From: JANLSE01 sp038214135
GTDB taxonomy: Bacteria; Chloroflexota; Chloroflexia; Chloroflexales; Roseiflexaceae
Reading direction: 5' to 3'
Assembly (NCBI GenBank): GCA_038214135.1
Contig: JBBQSD010000067.1
Span: 1-29,901 of the forward strand
DNA: 29,901 nucleotides
The notes beneath the pieces were generated by a model that made no database searches, was not told the origin of the DNA, and saw only the letters and a list, made by a program, of their open reading frames with translations. The position numbers were made by a program, and so were the translations under genes. Below, piece after piece: positions 1-8,372 of the stretch (position 1 is its first letter; every line of letters starts with the position of its first letter).

Positions 1-243
1 CCTCGTGAGGGGACGGAAACGTGGACATTACATCTGTAATGTCCATAGCATGGGGAACTCAGAATGGCCTCAATCCTCGTGAGGGGACGGAAACCCCACG
101 GGTGCGGGCGATTATGGGCCTGAAACAGCAGGCTCAGAATGGCCTCAATCCTCGTGAGGGGACGGAAACTTAATTCAGGAAGCGTATCTTCCAGCAGGTC
201 GAGTTGCTCAGAATGGCCTCAATCCTCGTGAGGGGACGGAAAC
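1..243 (+). CRISPR. CRISPR array, distal end, truncated by the window edge
   Basis: One partial repeat (1-20) and three complete, identical 37-nt repeats (58-94, 133-169, 207-243) surround spacers of 37, 38 and 37 nt (21-57, 95-132, 170-206). The repeat starts CTCAGAATGG and ends GGGGACGGAAAC. Inside it TCCTC-GTGA-GGGGA can form a short stem-loop, which leaves an 8-nt ACGGAAAC handle, as is usual for class 1 (type I or III) crRNAs. On that basis transcription should run left to right, with leader and any cas genes left of the window and 243 as the leader-distal end. No cas gene is visible, so the subtype cannot be set. Confidence 0.96.
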
Positions 244-309
244 GACTCTAGTTCGGGAACGCATGTCGCTGGCACGACGCATCCGACTCCGATTCGCGAA
301 CGCATGTCG
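243..309 (+). repeat. 26-nt imperfect direct repeat just after the CRISPR array
   Basis: Positions 243-268 and 284-309 both begin CGACTC and end GAACGCATGTCG, with a few differences in the middle, at a 41-nt period. They do not resemble the CRISPR repeat. Confidence 0.6.
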
Positions 310-391
310 ACCACCGACGCCAATCGTATGTTTAGTGCGCCCCGCGGAGAGGGGATTACGACACGGCGCTGGGCCATGCGGTGATCAATGC

Positions 392-451
392 GGGCGTAGC
401 AGGCACCCGATGGATAGAACGTGTCGCGGGCGGGAGGTGCCTGCTACGCCC
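392..451. repeat. 16-bp perfect inverted repeat (intergenic hairpin)
   Basis: The arm GGGCGTAGCAGGCACC (392-407) is exactly complementary to GGTGCCTGCTACGCCC (436-451), with a 28-nt loop. No T-run follows, so it is not a standard terminator. The element is flanked by related ATGCGGGCGTA motifs at 389-399 and 500-510. Confidence 0.8.
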
Positions 452-535
452 CTACGATCATTGTTATCGGTGTATGATGATTGCGCAGCGCTGTGACCGA
501 TGCGGGCGTATGATTGGCGCTGGTGGCGTATCGCC

Positions 536-585
536 CGCAGCTGTGGCATGATCAACGAGCCTTGGCAGGCCACCAACATCCATTC
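536..585 (+). repeat. Dispersed 50-nt intergenic repeat, copy 1
   Basis: It starts CGCAGCTGTGGCATGATCAAC and ends CCAACATCCATTC. The same 50-nt layout, without gaps, recurs at 28082-28131 and 28181-28230, almost 28 kb away. Confidence 0.7.
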
Positions 586-813
586 CGCGTCGGGCACCCT
601 CTGGGTGCCGTAGCGCCTGCCGCTCGGAGGGTGCAGGCAACCGGGTGCCCTCTGGGCGGGAACGGTTCCTTGCCGCCTGCCGCACGCAGCGGCATTCACA
701 TAACAGTGCTAGCGGCAAAAAATGCTAGCCGCGCACAGCGGCAGAAACCCATGCACAGCACCCTATTGTGGTGTATCATTTATAGTACGAACATGCACAA
801 GAAAGAACTATAT

Positions 814-1665
814 ATGACAACACTACTGCCTCCTGATATGAGCCTTGGCGTTGTTTCGCTCAGCGTTGCCGATCTGCAACGTTCGCTTGCCTATTACCAG
901 GAACATATCGGTTTGGCCTTGCAACAGCGCGATGGTTCGATTGCGACGCTTGGCGCTGGTGATCGGCCATTGTTGCGTTTGCACGAGCAGCCTGGTGCGC
1001 AGCATATACAGCGTGCGACGGGCCTGTATCATTATGCGATACGGGTGCCATCACGGCTTGAACTGGCACGGGTGATCCAACATTTCATTCAGGGCGGCAC
1101 ACCGATCGATGGTGCATCGGATCATACCGTCAGCGAGGCGTTGTATCTCTCTGATCCAGATGGCCATGGGATCGAAATCTATCGTGATCGGCCACGCAGC
1201 GATTGGTATGATCCACAGGGCAAATTCCTGATGAATACGCTTGCGCTTGATGTTCCCGGCATTATGGCCGAACTAAATGCGGCAACACCGGATTGGGCTG
1301 GGCTGCACCCAGATACCGATATGGGCCATGTTCATCTGCAGGTTGCCAATATTCCAGCAGCCGAACAATTCTATCTTGGTGTGCTCGGATTTGAGCGTAT
1401 GGTCAATATGGGCTCGGCCAGTTTTGTCAGTGCTGGTGGCTACCATCACCATCTTGGCATGAACACCTGGGCTGGCGTTGGCGTCCCGCCACCACCGCCA
1501 CATGCTGCGCGCCTGCTGAGCTATGAGATCAATCTGCCAACCAGCGCATCATTCAATACGCTGCTGGATCAGATCCGCGCCGCCGATCTGCCGATCACGG
1601 AAACTGATGCAGGCTGGGTGATTCGTGATCCATCGCAGAATACGATTGTGTTACGCACGATCTAA
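814..1665 (+). CDS. VOC-family protein, CatE-like (catechol 2,3-dioxygenase fold)
   Basis: This 283-residue protein has two vicinal-oxygen-chelate (glyoxalase/bleomycin-resistance) modules. The first begins around VSLSVADLQRSLAYYQ and contains LSDPDGHGIEIYRD. The second begins MGHVHLQVANIPAAEQFY and carries the GGYHHHLGMNTWAG segment characteristic of Bacillus CatE/YfiE-type proteins. Family members are cytosolic, metal-dependent enzymes that cleave or isomerise small aromatic or carbonyl compounds; the substrate is not predictable here. ATG 814 is chosen because AAGAAAG lies 9 bases before it and the fold begins soon after; ATG 793 is an in-frame alternative. It is the first gene of a tight four-gene operon (814-3934). 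Confidence 0.85.
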   Translation: MTTLLPPDMSLGVVSLSVADLQRSLAYYQEHIGLALQQRDGSIATLGAGDRPLLRLHEQPGAQHIQRATGLYHYAIRVPSRLELARVIQHFIQGGTPIDGASDHTVSEALYLSDPDGHGIEIYRDRPRSDWYDPQGKFLMNTLALDVPGIMAELNAATPDWAGLHPDTDMGHVHLQVANIPAAEQFYLGVLGFERMVNMGSASFVSAGGYHHHLGMNTWAGVGVPPPPPHAARLLSYEINLPTSASFNTLLDQIRAADLPITETDAGWVIRDPSQNTIVLRTI

Positions 1666-1690
1666 CCCTTGCCGCATGGAGTAGAGCAGC

Positions 1691-2197
1691 ATGATCGATG
1701 AATCAATCATACCAACTCAGCTTGCCGCTGCCGATCATCTGCGTCGGGCAGGGCAGCACCAGGCTGCCTGTAATCTGCTGGTGGAACTTGCCACTGCTCA
1801 TCCTGGATCTGGTACTGTACAGTATGCTACTGCCTGTATTCACGATTTCCTTGGCCTGGAAGCACAGGCAGTGCCCTATTATCTGGCAGCAATTGCAGCC
1901 GGGCTCGATGACGAGGAGTTGCGCGGTGCGTACCTGGGGCTTGGCAGCACCTATCGCACCCTTGGCCGCTATGCTAAATCTGAACAGACGCTGCTGGCAG
2001 GGTTGGTGCGCTTTCCAGATGCAGTTGAACTCCAGGTGTTCCTGGCGATGACATCCTATAATCTTGGGCGGCACCACGATGCTGTGGCAAATTTATTACG
2101 GGTGATTGCCGAGACCAGCGCTGATCCGGCGGTGCATGGCTATGCACGCGCTATCCGCTTGTATGCCGATGATCTGGATCGGATATGGGATGAGTGA
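1691..2197 (+). CDS. Tetratricopeptide repeat protein (TPR_5-like)
   Basis: A 168-residue soluble protein built of helical TPR-like repeats, for example LAAADHLRRAGQHQAACNLL, LGLGSTYRTLGRYAKSEQTL and LAMTSYNLGRHHDAVANLL. Small stand-alone proteins of this type are common in Firmicutes and Chloroflexota and are thought to be protein-binding scaffolds; no catalytic motif is seen. GGAG at 1678-1681 precedes the ATG. The gene lies 25 bases after the VOC gene, and its last 8 bases overlap the start of the DMT transporter, which implies cotranscription and translational coupling. The partner protein is unknown. Confidence 0.82.
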   Translation: MIDESIIPTQLAAADHLRRAGQHQAACNLLVELATAHPGSGTVQYATACIHDFLGLEAQAVPYYLAAIAAGLDDEELRGAYLGLGSTYRTLGRYAKSEQTLLAGLVRFPDAVELQVFLAMTSYNLGRHHDAVANLLRVIAETSADPAVHGYARAIRLYADDLDRIWDE

Positions 2198-3280
2198 AAC
2201 ACCGGCTCCGCGCCTCTCACGCGGGATTAGTGCAGCGCTGTTGGCTGCGGCATTATTTGGGGCAAGCACCCCGCTGACCAAACTACTCGGTGGGGTTTCA
2301 CCACTGATACTGGCGGGGCTGTTATACCTTGGCTCTGGCCTGGGGTTGGCCGTTGTGCGTTTTGCCCTACGCCGCAGATCTGCGACGGTGCCGATTGAGC
2401 GCCGCGATTGGCCGTGGCTGCTTGGCGCAATTGTTGCTGGCGGCGTGATCGGGCCAATATGCCTGGTTCTGGGGCTGCGTGCCACGCCTGGTACCACCGC
2501 AGCATTGCTGCTGAACCTTGAGGGCGTGTTTACTGCCCTGTTAGCCTGGTTGGTGTTCCGTGAGGCCGCCGACAAGCGCATCGTGCTTGGGATGGTTGCC
2601 ATCGTTGCCGGTGGAGTTGTTCTGGCATGGCAACCAGGCAGCGGCTTTGCCTTAGCTCCAGGGGCATTATTGATTATTGCTGCTTGTGCTGGCTGGGCAC
2701 TCGATAATAACCTGTTACAGCGAGTTACATCCGGCGATGCACTGCAGATTGCGAGCCTGAAGGGGTTAGTTGCAGGCAGCGTGAACCTTGGGTTGGGGTT
2801 GGCGTTTGGCCAATCGCTGCCGCCATTTCCGTTGATAATTGGTGCCGCGTTGGTCGGATTGATTGGCTACGGGCTGAGCCTGGTATTGTATGTTGTTGCC
2901 TTGCGGGCGCTTGGTACGGCTCGGACGGGCGCGTATTATGCAGCCGCGCCATTCATTGGTGTTGGGATTTCGGTGGCATTGCTTGGTGAATCGGTGACGA
3001 TCCAACTGCTGGTTGCTGGAGTCTGTATGGGTATTGGGCTGTGGCTACATCTCAGCGAGCGCCATGGCCACGACCACGACCACCTGGTGGTTGAACACAC
3101 CCATGGCCATACCCATGATCTACACCATGCCCATGACCACGGGCCGGATATGGCCACCACGGATGGACATGCCCATATGCATGCCCATACGCCACTCATC
3201 CATATGCATCCACACTACCCGGATATTCATCATCGTCATGGACATGAATCAGATTCGTTGATCGTCGGAGAGACTCACCA

Positions 3281-3284
<4 letters not shown>
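2190..3284 (+). CDS. DMT/EamA-family transporter with histidine-rich C-terminal tail
   Basis: A 364-residue membrane protein with about ten hydrophobic helices arranged as two EamA halves (for example AALLAAALFGASTPLTKLL, then a second half from about residue 155). The last 78 residues (from base 3048) follow the final helix and contain about 25 histidines, mostly as HGHDHDH-like alternations with Asp and Thr. Such tails bind Zn, Ni or Co in other proteins, so a metal-linked role is inferred, but DMT substrates range from amino acids to nucleotide sugars. ATG 2190 overlaps the TPR stop by 8 bases; a longer in-frame start at 2106 would lie inside the TPR gene and is rejected. The stop overlaps the HD gene start (ATGA). 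Confidence 0.88.
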
Positions 3285-4078
<794 letters not shown>

Positions 4079-4082
4079 ACCC

Positions 4083-4958
4083 TTAGCGTTCCGGCGTCCA
4101 CGCAATCAGCGCTCCGGCCACCCAGGTTGGTGGCGGCGAGTTGTACAGTTCTGTCGCATCGGTATAGGTCAGATCGAGGATCTCGCCATGCATTGGTCCG
4201 CGCAGATAGCGAACGACCTGGCCTGCATCGCGGGCATCGCTTTTTGCGCTGACACAATGCTGATTGTAGCCCCAGTAATCACCCTTGCCCAGAATGTCGA
4301 TGCCCTCCTGAATACGTCGGCGTGCTAACCCTAGGCCGCTCTCATCTGGTGGCAGTGTTTCTTCTGGAGGAGTGCCATAGCCAATCCCATGGTGGAATGG
4401 ATCGGCGGTGGTGACGATCACGGCGTTTTTGGCGATCTCCTGTAATTCTTCGATGCCAGGCAACTGTTCGGGTTTGCCGCCTGCCAGATACGGGTAACGT
4501 TCAATCACCCGTGGCCCTTTAACGCCTCGCCTGCGCGTTTCCAGTTCCCAGAAGAACCGCCAACTATACAATGCATGATCGCCACGCCATTCCTCGCGCC
4601 CATCCAACCCTGGCCCTTGAATGCCCCAGAACTGCTCGGCAGAAGGGCTGCCACCAGCCGCTACCCGCTGACGCGCCTGCTCCATTTCTTCGGTGAAGGC
4701 GTGGAGGACACTTACTACCAGCACTGTATCGGCACCGCTATCGAGGCTGGCATGTACAGCCGCTGCGATCTGATGGCCGCAATCGGCAACGCCAGCATGT
4801 GGAAACACGACACCACCACCGCTACGCAGCAATGGCGCAAGATCCCACAGGCGGGCCTGCTCAAGCTGGCGGATGGCTCCCGCTTCGCCAAGGGCGACAT
4901 GCTCGGCGGCGTATTGAACGTGAATCTTCTGCTGAAGGCTGCCTGGTTTGAAGGTCAT
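4083..4958 (-). CDS. MEMO1/LigB-like protein
   Basis: A 291-residue soluble protein. The segment GGGVVFPHAGVADCGHQIA (about 48-65, with H54 and H62), followed by VLVVSVLHAF (H86) and later VTTADPFHHGIGYG (about 183-195), matches the layout of the MEMO and class III extradiol dioxygenase superfamily, where such His and Asp residues bind a metal. The function is not certain: MEMO proteins are often found with AMMECR1 and a radical SAM protein, and neither is present here. The start is ATG 4958, preceded by AAGGA with a 7-base spacer; the frame is open further upstream into the GTGACA-type repeat, which is rejected as coding. It is transcribed alone. Confidence 0.6.
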   Translation of the reverse strand: MTFKPGSLQQKIHVQYAAEHVALGEAGAIRQLEQARLWDLAPLLRSGGGVVFPHAGVADCGHQIAAAVHASLDSGADTVLVVSVLHAFTEEMEQARQRVAAGGSPSAEQFWGIQGPGLDGREEWRGDHALYSWRFFWELETRRRGVKGPRVIERYPYLAGGKPEQLPGIEELQEIAKNAVIVTTADPFHHGIGYGTPPEETLPPDESGLGLARRRIQEGIDILGKGDYWGYNQHCVSAKSDARDAGQVVRYLRGPMHGEILDLTYTDATELYNSPPPTWVAGALIAWTPER

Positions 4959-5025
4959 GAGGTGTTCCTTTGCTGAATGGTTGCCTTGACTGAGTGACTG
5001 TCTTGACATGATCACCTCGTGAAGG

Positions 5026-5100
5026 GGTGACATGGTGACATATACTTAGTTGAAGCTGTACAACATCAATCAGGAACAATCACTATGTCACCATGTCACC
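5026..5100. repeat. GTGACA-family element, copy 1
   Basis: The arm GGTGACATGGTGACATA (5026-5042) is exactly complementary to TATGTCACCATGTCACC (5084-5100). The arms are made of 8-nt tandem units. The 41-nt loop contains GAAGCTGTACAACATCAATC, a core also found at 15267-15293 and, inverted, at 23252-23278. A further ATCACCATGTCAGG follows at 5103-5116. Confidence 0.9.
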
Positions 5101-5204
5101 TTATCACCATGTCAGGCATTACGATTGTACCATTCATTCGGTCTAGAGCTAGCTGAGGAAGGTTCGATCATTCTGCGGTTCTGGGGGTTTTGGTTGTGTC
5201 ATGG

Positions 5205-5232
5205 CATTCTGACTCGTGACTCCTGAATACTC
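5205..5232 (-). repeat. GGAGTCA-family heptamer element, copy 2
   Basis: The 28-nt block differs at one base from 4051-4078 (CGTGACT in place of CCTGACT) and ends TGACTCCTGAATACTC. It is followed by GGTTCTTGGTTCTCGG, a second 7-nt-period motif that also occurs inverted next to the copy at 27783. Confidence 0.85.
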
Positions 5233-5269
5233 GGTTCTTGGTTCTCGGCTCTCGATCCGTTGCCTGATA

Positions 5270-5278
5270 TGCTACAAT
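5270..5278 (+). promoter_or_regulatory. Candidate extended -10 promoter of the M16C peptidase gene
   Basis: TGC-TACAAT at 5270-5278 has the TGn extension of an extended -10 element, 65 bases before the chosen start. No convincing -35 box is seen. Confidence 0.4.
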
Positions 5279-5342
5279 ATGCAGCACCGTTGATTATTGA
5301 TTGATCTATTCTGCGACCGCAACATATGCTAATGAGGGCCAG

Positions 5343-8252
5343 ATGACCGAATTGCATGGCTTTGAGCTGATCGAAACGCGCACACTCCCTGAGTTGAACA
5401 CCACTGCACGACGCTTCCGCCATACTGCTACCGGCGCTGAGTTGCTTTCGCTTGAGAACGACGACGAAAATAAGGTATTCGGGATTAACTTCCGCACACC
5501 GCCAGCCGATTCAACGGGTATTGCCCATATTCTGGAACACTCCGTGCTGTGTGGTTCGCGCAAATACCCACTCAAGGAACCATTTGTTGAACTGCTCAAG
5601 GGCTCATTGCAGACATTCCTGAATGCGATGACCTACCCAGACAAGACGTGCTACCCGGTTGCTTCCACCAATGTGCAGGATTTCTATAACCTTGTCGATG
5701 TGTATCTCGATGCAGTTCTGCATCCGCTGATCACCCCCGAGATCCTGCAACAGGAGGGTTGGCACTACGAGCTGACGACGGTTGACGAACCGTTGCGCTA
5801 TAAAGGCGTGGTGTTTAATGAGATGAAGGGTGCCAACTCATCGCCCGAACGGGTATTGTATCGAACCGCCCAGAGTTCGCTGTACCCCGGCCATACCTAT
5901 GGCGTCGATTCGGGTGGTGATCCCCTGCATATCCCTGATCTGACCTATGAGCAATTTAAGTTGTTCCACGAAACCTTCTATCATCCATCAAATGCCTTCA
6001 TCTATGTGTATGGCGATGATCCACCAGAGGAACGGTTGCGCCTGCTGGATAGCGTGTTGAGCGAATTTAGCCGCCGTGAGGTCGATTCGGCCATTCCACT
6101 GCAGCCGCGCTTCGATGAGCCACGCCGTGTGGTGCAATCGTATGCCGCTAGCGCTCAGGATACCGCCAAGGGCTATGTGACGCTCAACTGGATGTTTGAT
6201 GAAGTCACCGATGCGGAACTGAGCCTGGGCCTTAGTGTGCTTGAACATGTGCTGATCGGCACAACTGCCGCGCCGTTGCGTAAGGCGCTGATCGATTCGG
6301 GCCTGGGTGAGAATATGGCTGGTGGCGGGCTGCAGGAGTTGCGCCAGATGTGGTTCTCGGTTGGCCTCAAGGGTGCCGATCCAACAAAGGCCGATGCTAT
6401 CGAACAACTGATTCTGGAAACACTGGCAACCTTGGTGCGCGACGGCATCGATCCAGCAACAACCGAAGCCTCATTCAATACGATTGAGTTCGCGCTGCGT
6501 GAGAACAATACTGGTTCCTACCCACGCGGTCTCTCGCTGATGCTGCGGGCGCTGAATACCTGGCTGTATGCTGGCGATCCATTTGCCCAACTGGCCTTTG
6601 AAGCACCACTCGCCGCCATTCGGCAGCGGCTCAACCAGGGCGAGCACTATTTTGAAGGCCTGATCGAGCGCTTTCTGTTGCACAACCAGCATCGCACAAC
6701 CGTTGTGTTACAGCCAGATGCCGAACTGGGTACGCGAGTCAAGGCCGCTGAAGAGACGCGGCTGGCTGGTATTCGGGCGCAGATGACCCCCGATGATATT
6801 GCGGCGGTGATTGCCAATACGGCCCGTTTGAAAGAACTCCAGGAGGCACCCGATTCGCCAGAGGCACTGGCCGCATTGCCCAGCCTGACGCGCAATGATC
6901 TGCCGCTGCGCAATAAGATCACGCCAACTGAGGAGCAGGAGCGCAATGGGGCGCGCATCATCTACCACGATATTTTTACCAACGGGATTGTGTATGTTGA
7001 TATTGGCCTGAACCTGCACACCCTGCAGCAGCAGTTCCTACCCTATGTGACATTGTTTGGCCGGGCGTTGCTCGAAACCGGAACGACAAGCGCGAGCGCA
7101 GTTCAGCTCCAGCAACGGATCGGGCGTGAAACCGGCGGGTTGCATCCACAGGTCTTTACCACTGCCGTTCGCGGCTCGGGGATTGGCCGATCACGATTGT
7201 TCCTGCGCGGCAAAGCAACACTCACCCAGGCCGAGGAATTGCTAGCGATTATGCGCGATGTGTTACGCAGCGCTCGGTTCGATAACCAGGAGCGTATTCG
7301 CCAGATTGTGCTTGAAGAAAAAGCATCGCGTGAGGCTGCGCTGGTGCCAAGCGGCCATATTGTTGTCAATAACCGCTTGCGGGCACAGTTCAATGAGGCC
7401 GATTGGGCCACCGAACAGATTGGTGGTGTGAGCTATCTGCTGTTCCTGCGCCGCTTGGCCGAGGTGATCGATCAGGATTGGCCGACAGTTCAGGGAGTGC
7501 TGGAACAGATTCGCACAACGCTGGTCAACCGTAATGCCCTGGTTGTGAATGTGACGGTCAATGCAGATGGATGGGCGGGATTTGCACCACAACTCGATGC
7601 ATTCCTGGAACAGGTGCCTGCTGGTACCGTATTGCCGGTTGAATGGGCAACTCGGGCCAACCCAAACTATGAGGGCCTGATCATTCCAGCGCAGGTCAAT
7701 TATGTTGGCAAGGCCGCCGATCTGTATAAGCTTGGCTATCAGTTGCATGGCTCGGCGCTTGTTGCAACGCGCTATCTGCGAACGAGTTGGTTGTGGGAGC
7801 AGATCCGCGTTCGTGGCGGGGCCTATGGTGGCTTCTGTATCTTTGACCCACGCTCTGGTGTGTTTAGCTACCTCTCATACCGCGATCCGAATTTGCTGGC
7901 CACGCTTGATGTCTATGATCGAACGGGCCGCTTCCTGCGCGATCTCGATCTCAGCGAACAGGAACTTACCCGTTCGATTATCGGTGCAATCAGCGACCTG
8001 GACTCATACCAACTGCCGGATGCACGCGGCTATTCCGCCATGTTGCGCCATCTGGCCGGCGATGACGAAGATTATCGCCAGCAGTTGCGTGAAGAAGTGC
8101 TCGGCACCACAATCGCGGATTTCAAGAGCTTTGCCGATACCCTCGATCAGATCAATGCCCATGGGTTGGTGGCGGTGCTTGGTGGCGAGCAGGCACTTGA
8201 AGCGGCCAATACCGAACGCCCAGATCTGCTTGAATTGATACGTGTATTGTAA
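5343..8252 (+). CDS. M16C zinc metalloprotease (presequence protease PreP-like)
   Basis: A 969-residue protein of the usual length for single-chain M16C peptidases. The inverted zinc motif HILEH (H62, E65, H66, followed by SVLCGS) and the downstream glutamate in VVFNEMKGA supply the metal ligands and catalytic base of the family. Four homologous domains and an M16C-associated region fill the rest. PreP-type enzymes degrade peptides inside a closed chamber; in bacteria they are presumed to remove free peptides. No signal peptide is seen, so a cytosolic site is likely. ATG 5343 is chosen because GAGG lies 5 bases before it and the conserved N-terminus starts there; ATG 5301 lacks a ribosome site. 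It is monocistronic as far as can be seen. Confidence 0.95.
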   Translation: MTELHGFELIETRTLPELNTTARRFRHTATGAELLSLENDDENKVFGINFRTPPADSTGIAHILEHSVLCGSRKYPLKEPFVELLKGSLQTFLNAMTYPDKTCYPVASTNVQDFYNLVDVYLDAVLHPLITPEILQQEGWHYELTTVDEPLRYKGVVFNEMKGANSSPERVLYRTAQSSLYPGHTYGVDSGGDPLHIPDLTYEQFKLFHETFYHPSNAFIYVYGDDPPEERLRLLDSVLSEFSRREVDSAIPLQPRFDEPRRVVQSYAASAQDTAKGYVTLNWMFDEVTDAELSLGLSVLEHVLIGTTAAPLRKALIDSGLGENMAGGGLQELRQMWFSVGLKGADPTKADAIEQLILETLATLVRDGIDPATTEASFNTIEFALRENNTGSYPRGLSLMLRALNTWLYAGDPFAQLAFEAPLAAIRQRLNQGEHYFEGLIERFLLHNQHRTTVVLQPDAELGTRVKAAEETRLAGIRAQMTPDDIAAVIANTARLKELQEAPDSPEALAALPSLTRNDLPLRNKITPTEEQERNGARIIYHDIFTNGIVYVDIGLNLHTLQQQFLPYVTLFGRALLETGTTSASAVQLQQRIGRETGGLHPQVFTTAVRGSGIGRSRLFLRGKATLTQAEELLAIMRDVLRSARFDNQERIRQIVLEEKASREAALVPSGHIVVNNRLRAQFNEADWATEQIGGVSYLLFLRRLAEVIDQDWPTVQGVLEQIRTTLVNRNALVVNVTVNADGWAGFAPQLDAFLEQVPAGTVLPVEWATRANPNYEGLIIPAQVNYVGKAADLYKLGYQLHGSALVATRYLRTSWLWEQIRVRGGAYGGFCIFDPRSGVFSYLSYRDPNLLATLDVYDRTGRFLRDLDLSEQELTRSIIGAISDLDSYQLPDARGYSAMLRHLAGDDEDYRQQLREEVLGTTIADFKSFADTLDQINAHGLVAVLGGEQALEAANTERPDLLELIRVL

Positions 8253-8260
8253 ACGAGCGT

Positions 8261-8360
8261 TCAGCCATCAGCTTTCAGCTTTCAGCTTTCTAGCGTTGCG
8301 ATGCGCTTGTTCCATACCTGCTGATGGCTGACGGCTGACGGCTGATGGCTGACGGCTAAC
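8261..8360. repeat. GCTTTCA/GCTGACG-family heptamer element, copy 1
   Basis: The left arm (8261-8290) is TCAGCCATC followed by repeated AGCTTTC. The right arm (8320-8360) is repeated GCTGATG/GCTGACG. TCAGCCATCAGC (8261-8272) is complementary to GCTGATGGCTGA (8320-8331 and again 8341-8352). The right arm ends 2 bases before the GAGGA ribosome site of the histidine kinase. Confidence 0.9.
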
Positions 8361-8372
8361 ATTGAGGAAGCT

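Larger units (their letters stand above)
244..813. other. Gene-free, repeat-rich stretch after the CRISPR array
   Basis: No convincing gene is seen; open frames here lack family motifs and good ribosome binding sites. The stretch holds a 26-nt imperfect direct repeat (243-309), a 16-bp perfect inverted repeat (392-451), a 7-bp GC-rich inverted pair (502-508/532-538), one copy of a 50-nt dispersed repeat (536-585), and a hairpin with arms GGCACCC (593-599) and GGGTGCC (603-609). It resembles the gene-free stretch at 27767-28357. Confidence 0.7.

Noticed and set aside
1..243. cas genes linked to the array
   Set aside because: No cas-like protein is encoded anywhere in the window; the array is cut by the left edge.
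263..718. Open frames on both strands after the CRISPR array
   Set aside because: They run through inverted and dispersed repeats, have odd composition, and show no motifs or start signals.
514..813. Upstream extension of the VOC gene by 100 codons
   Set aside because: The extension crosses a dispersed repeat and a hairpin and adds sequence unlike the family.
4575..4976. Plus-strand open frame of 133 codons
   Set aside because: Antisense to the MEMO-like gene, whose motifs and AAGGA-led start are more convincing.
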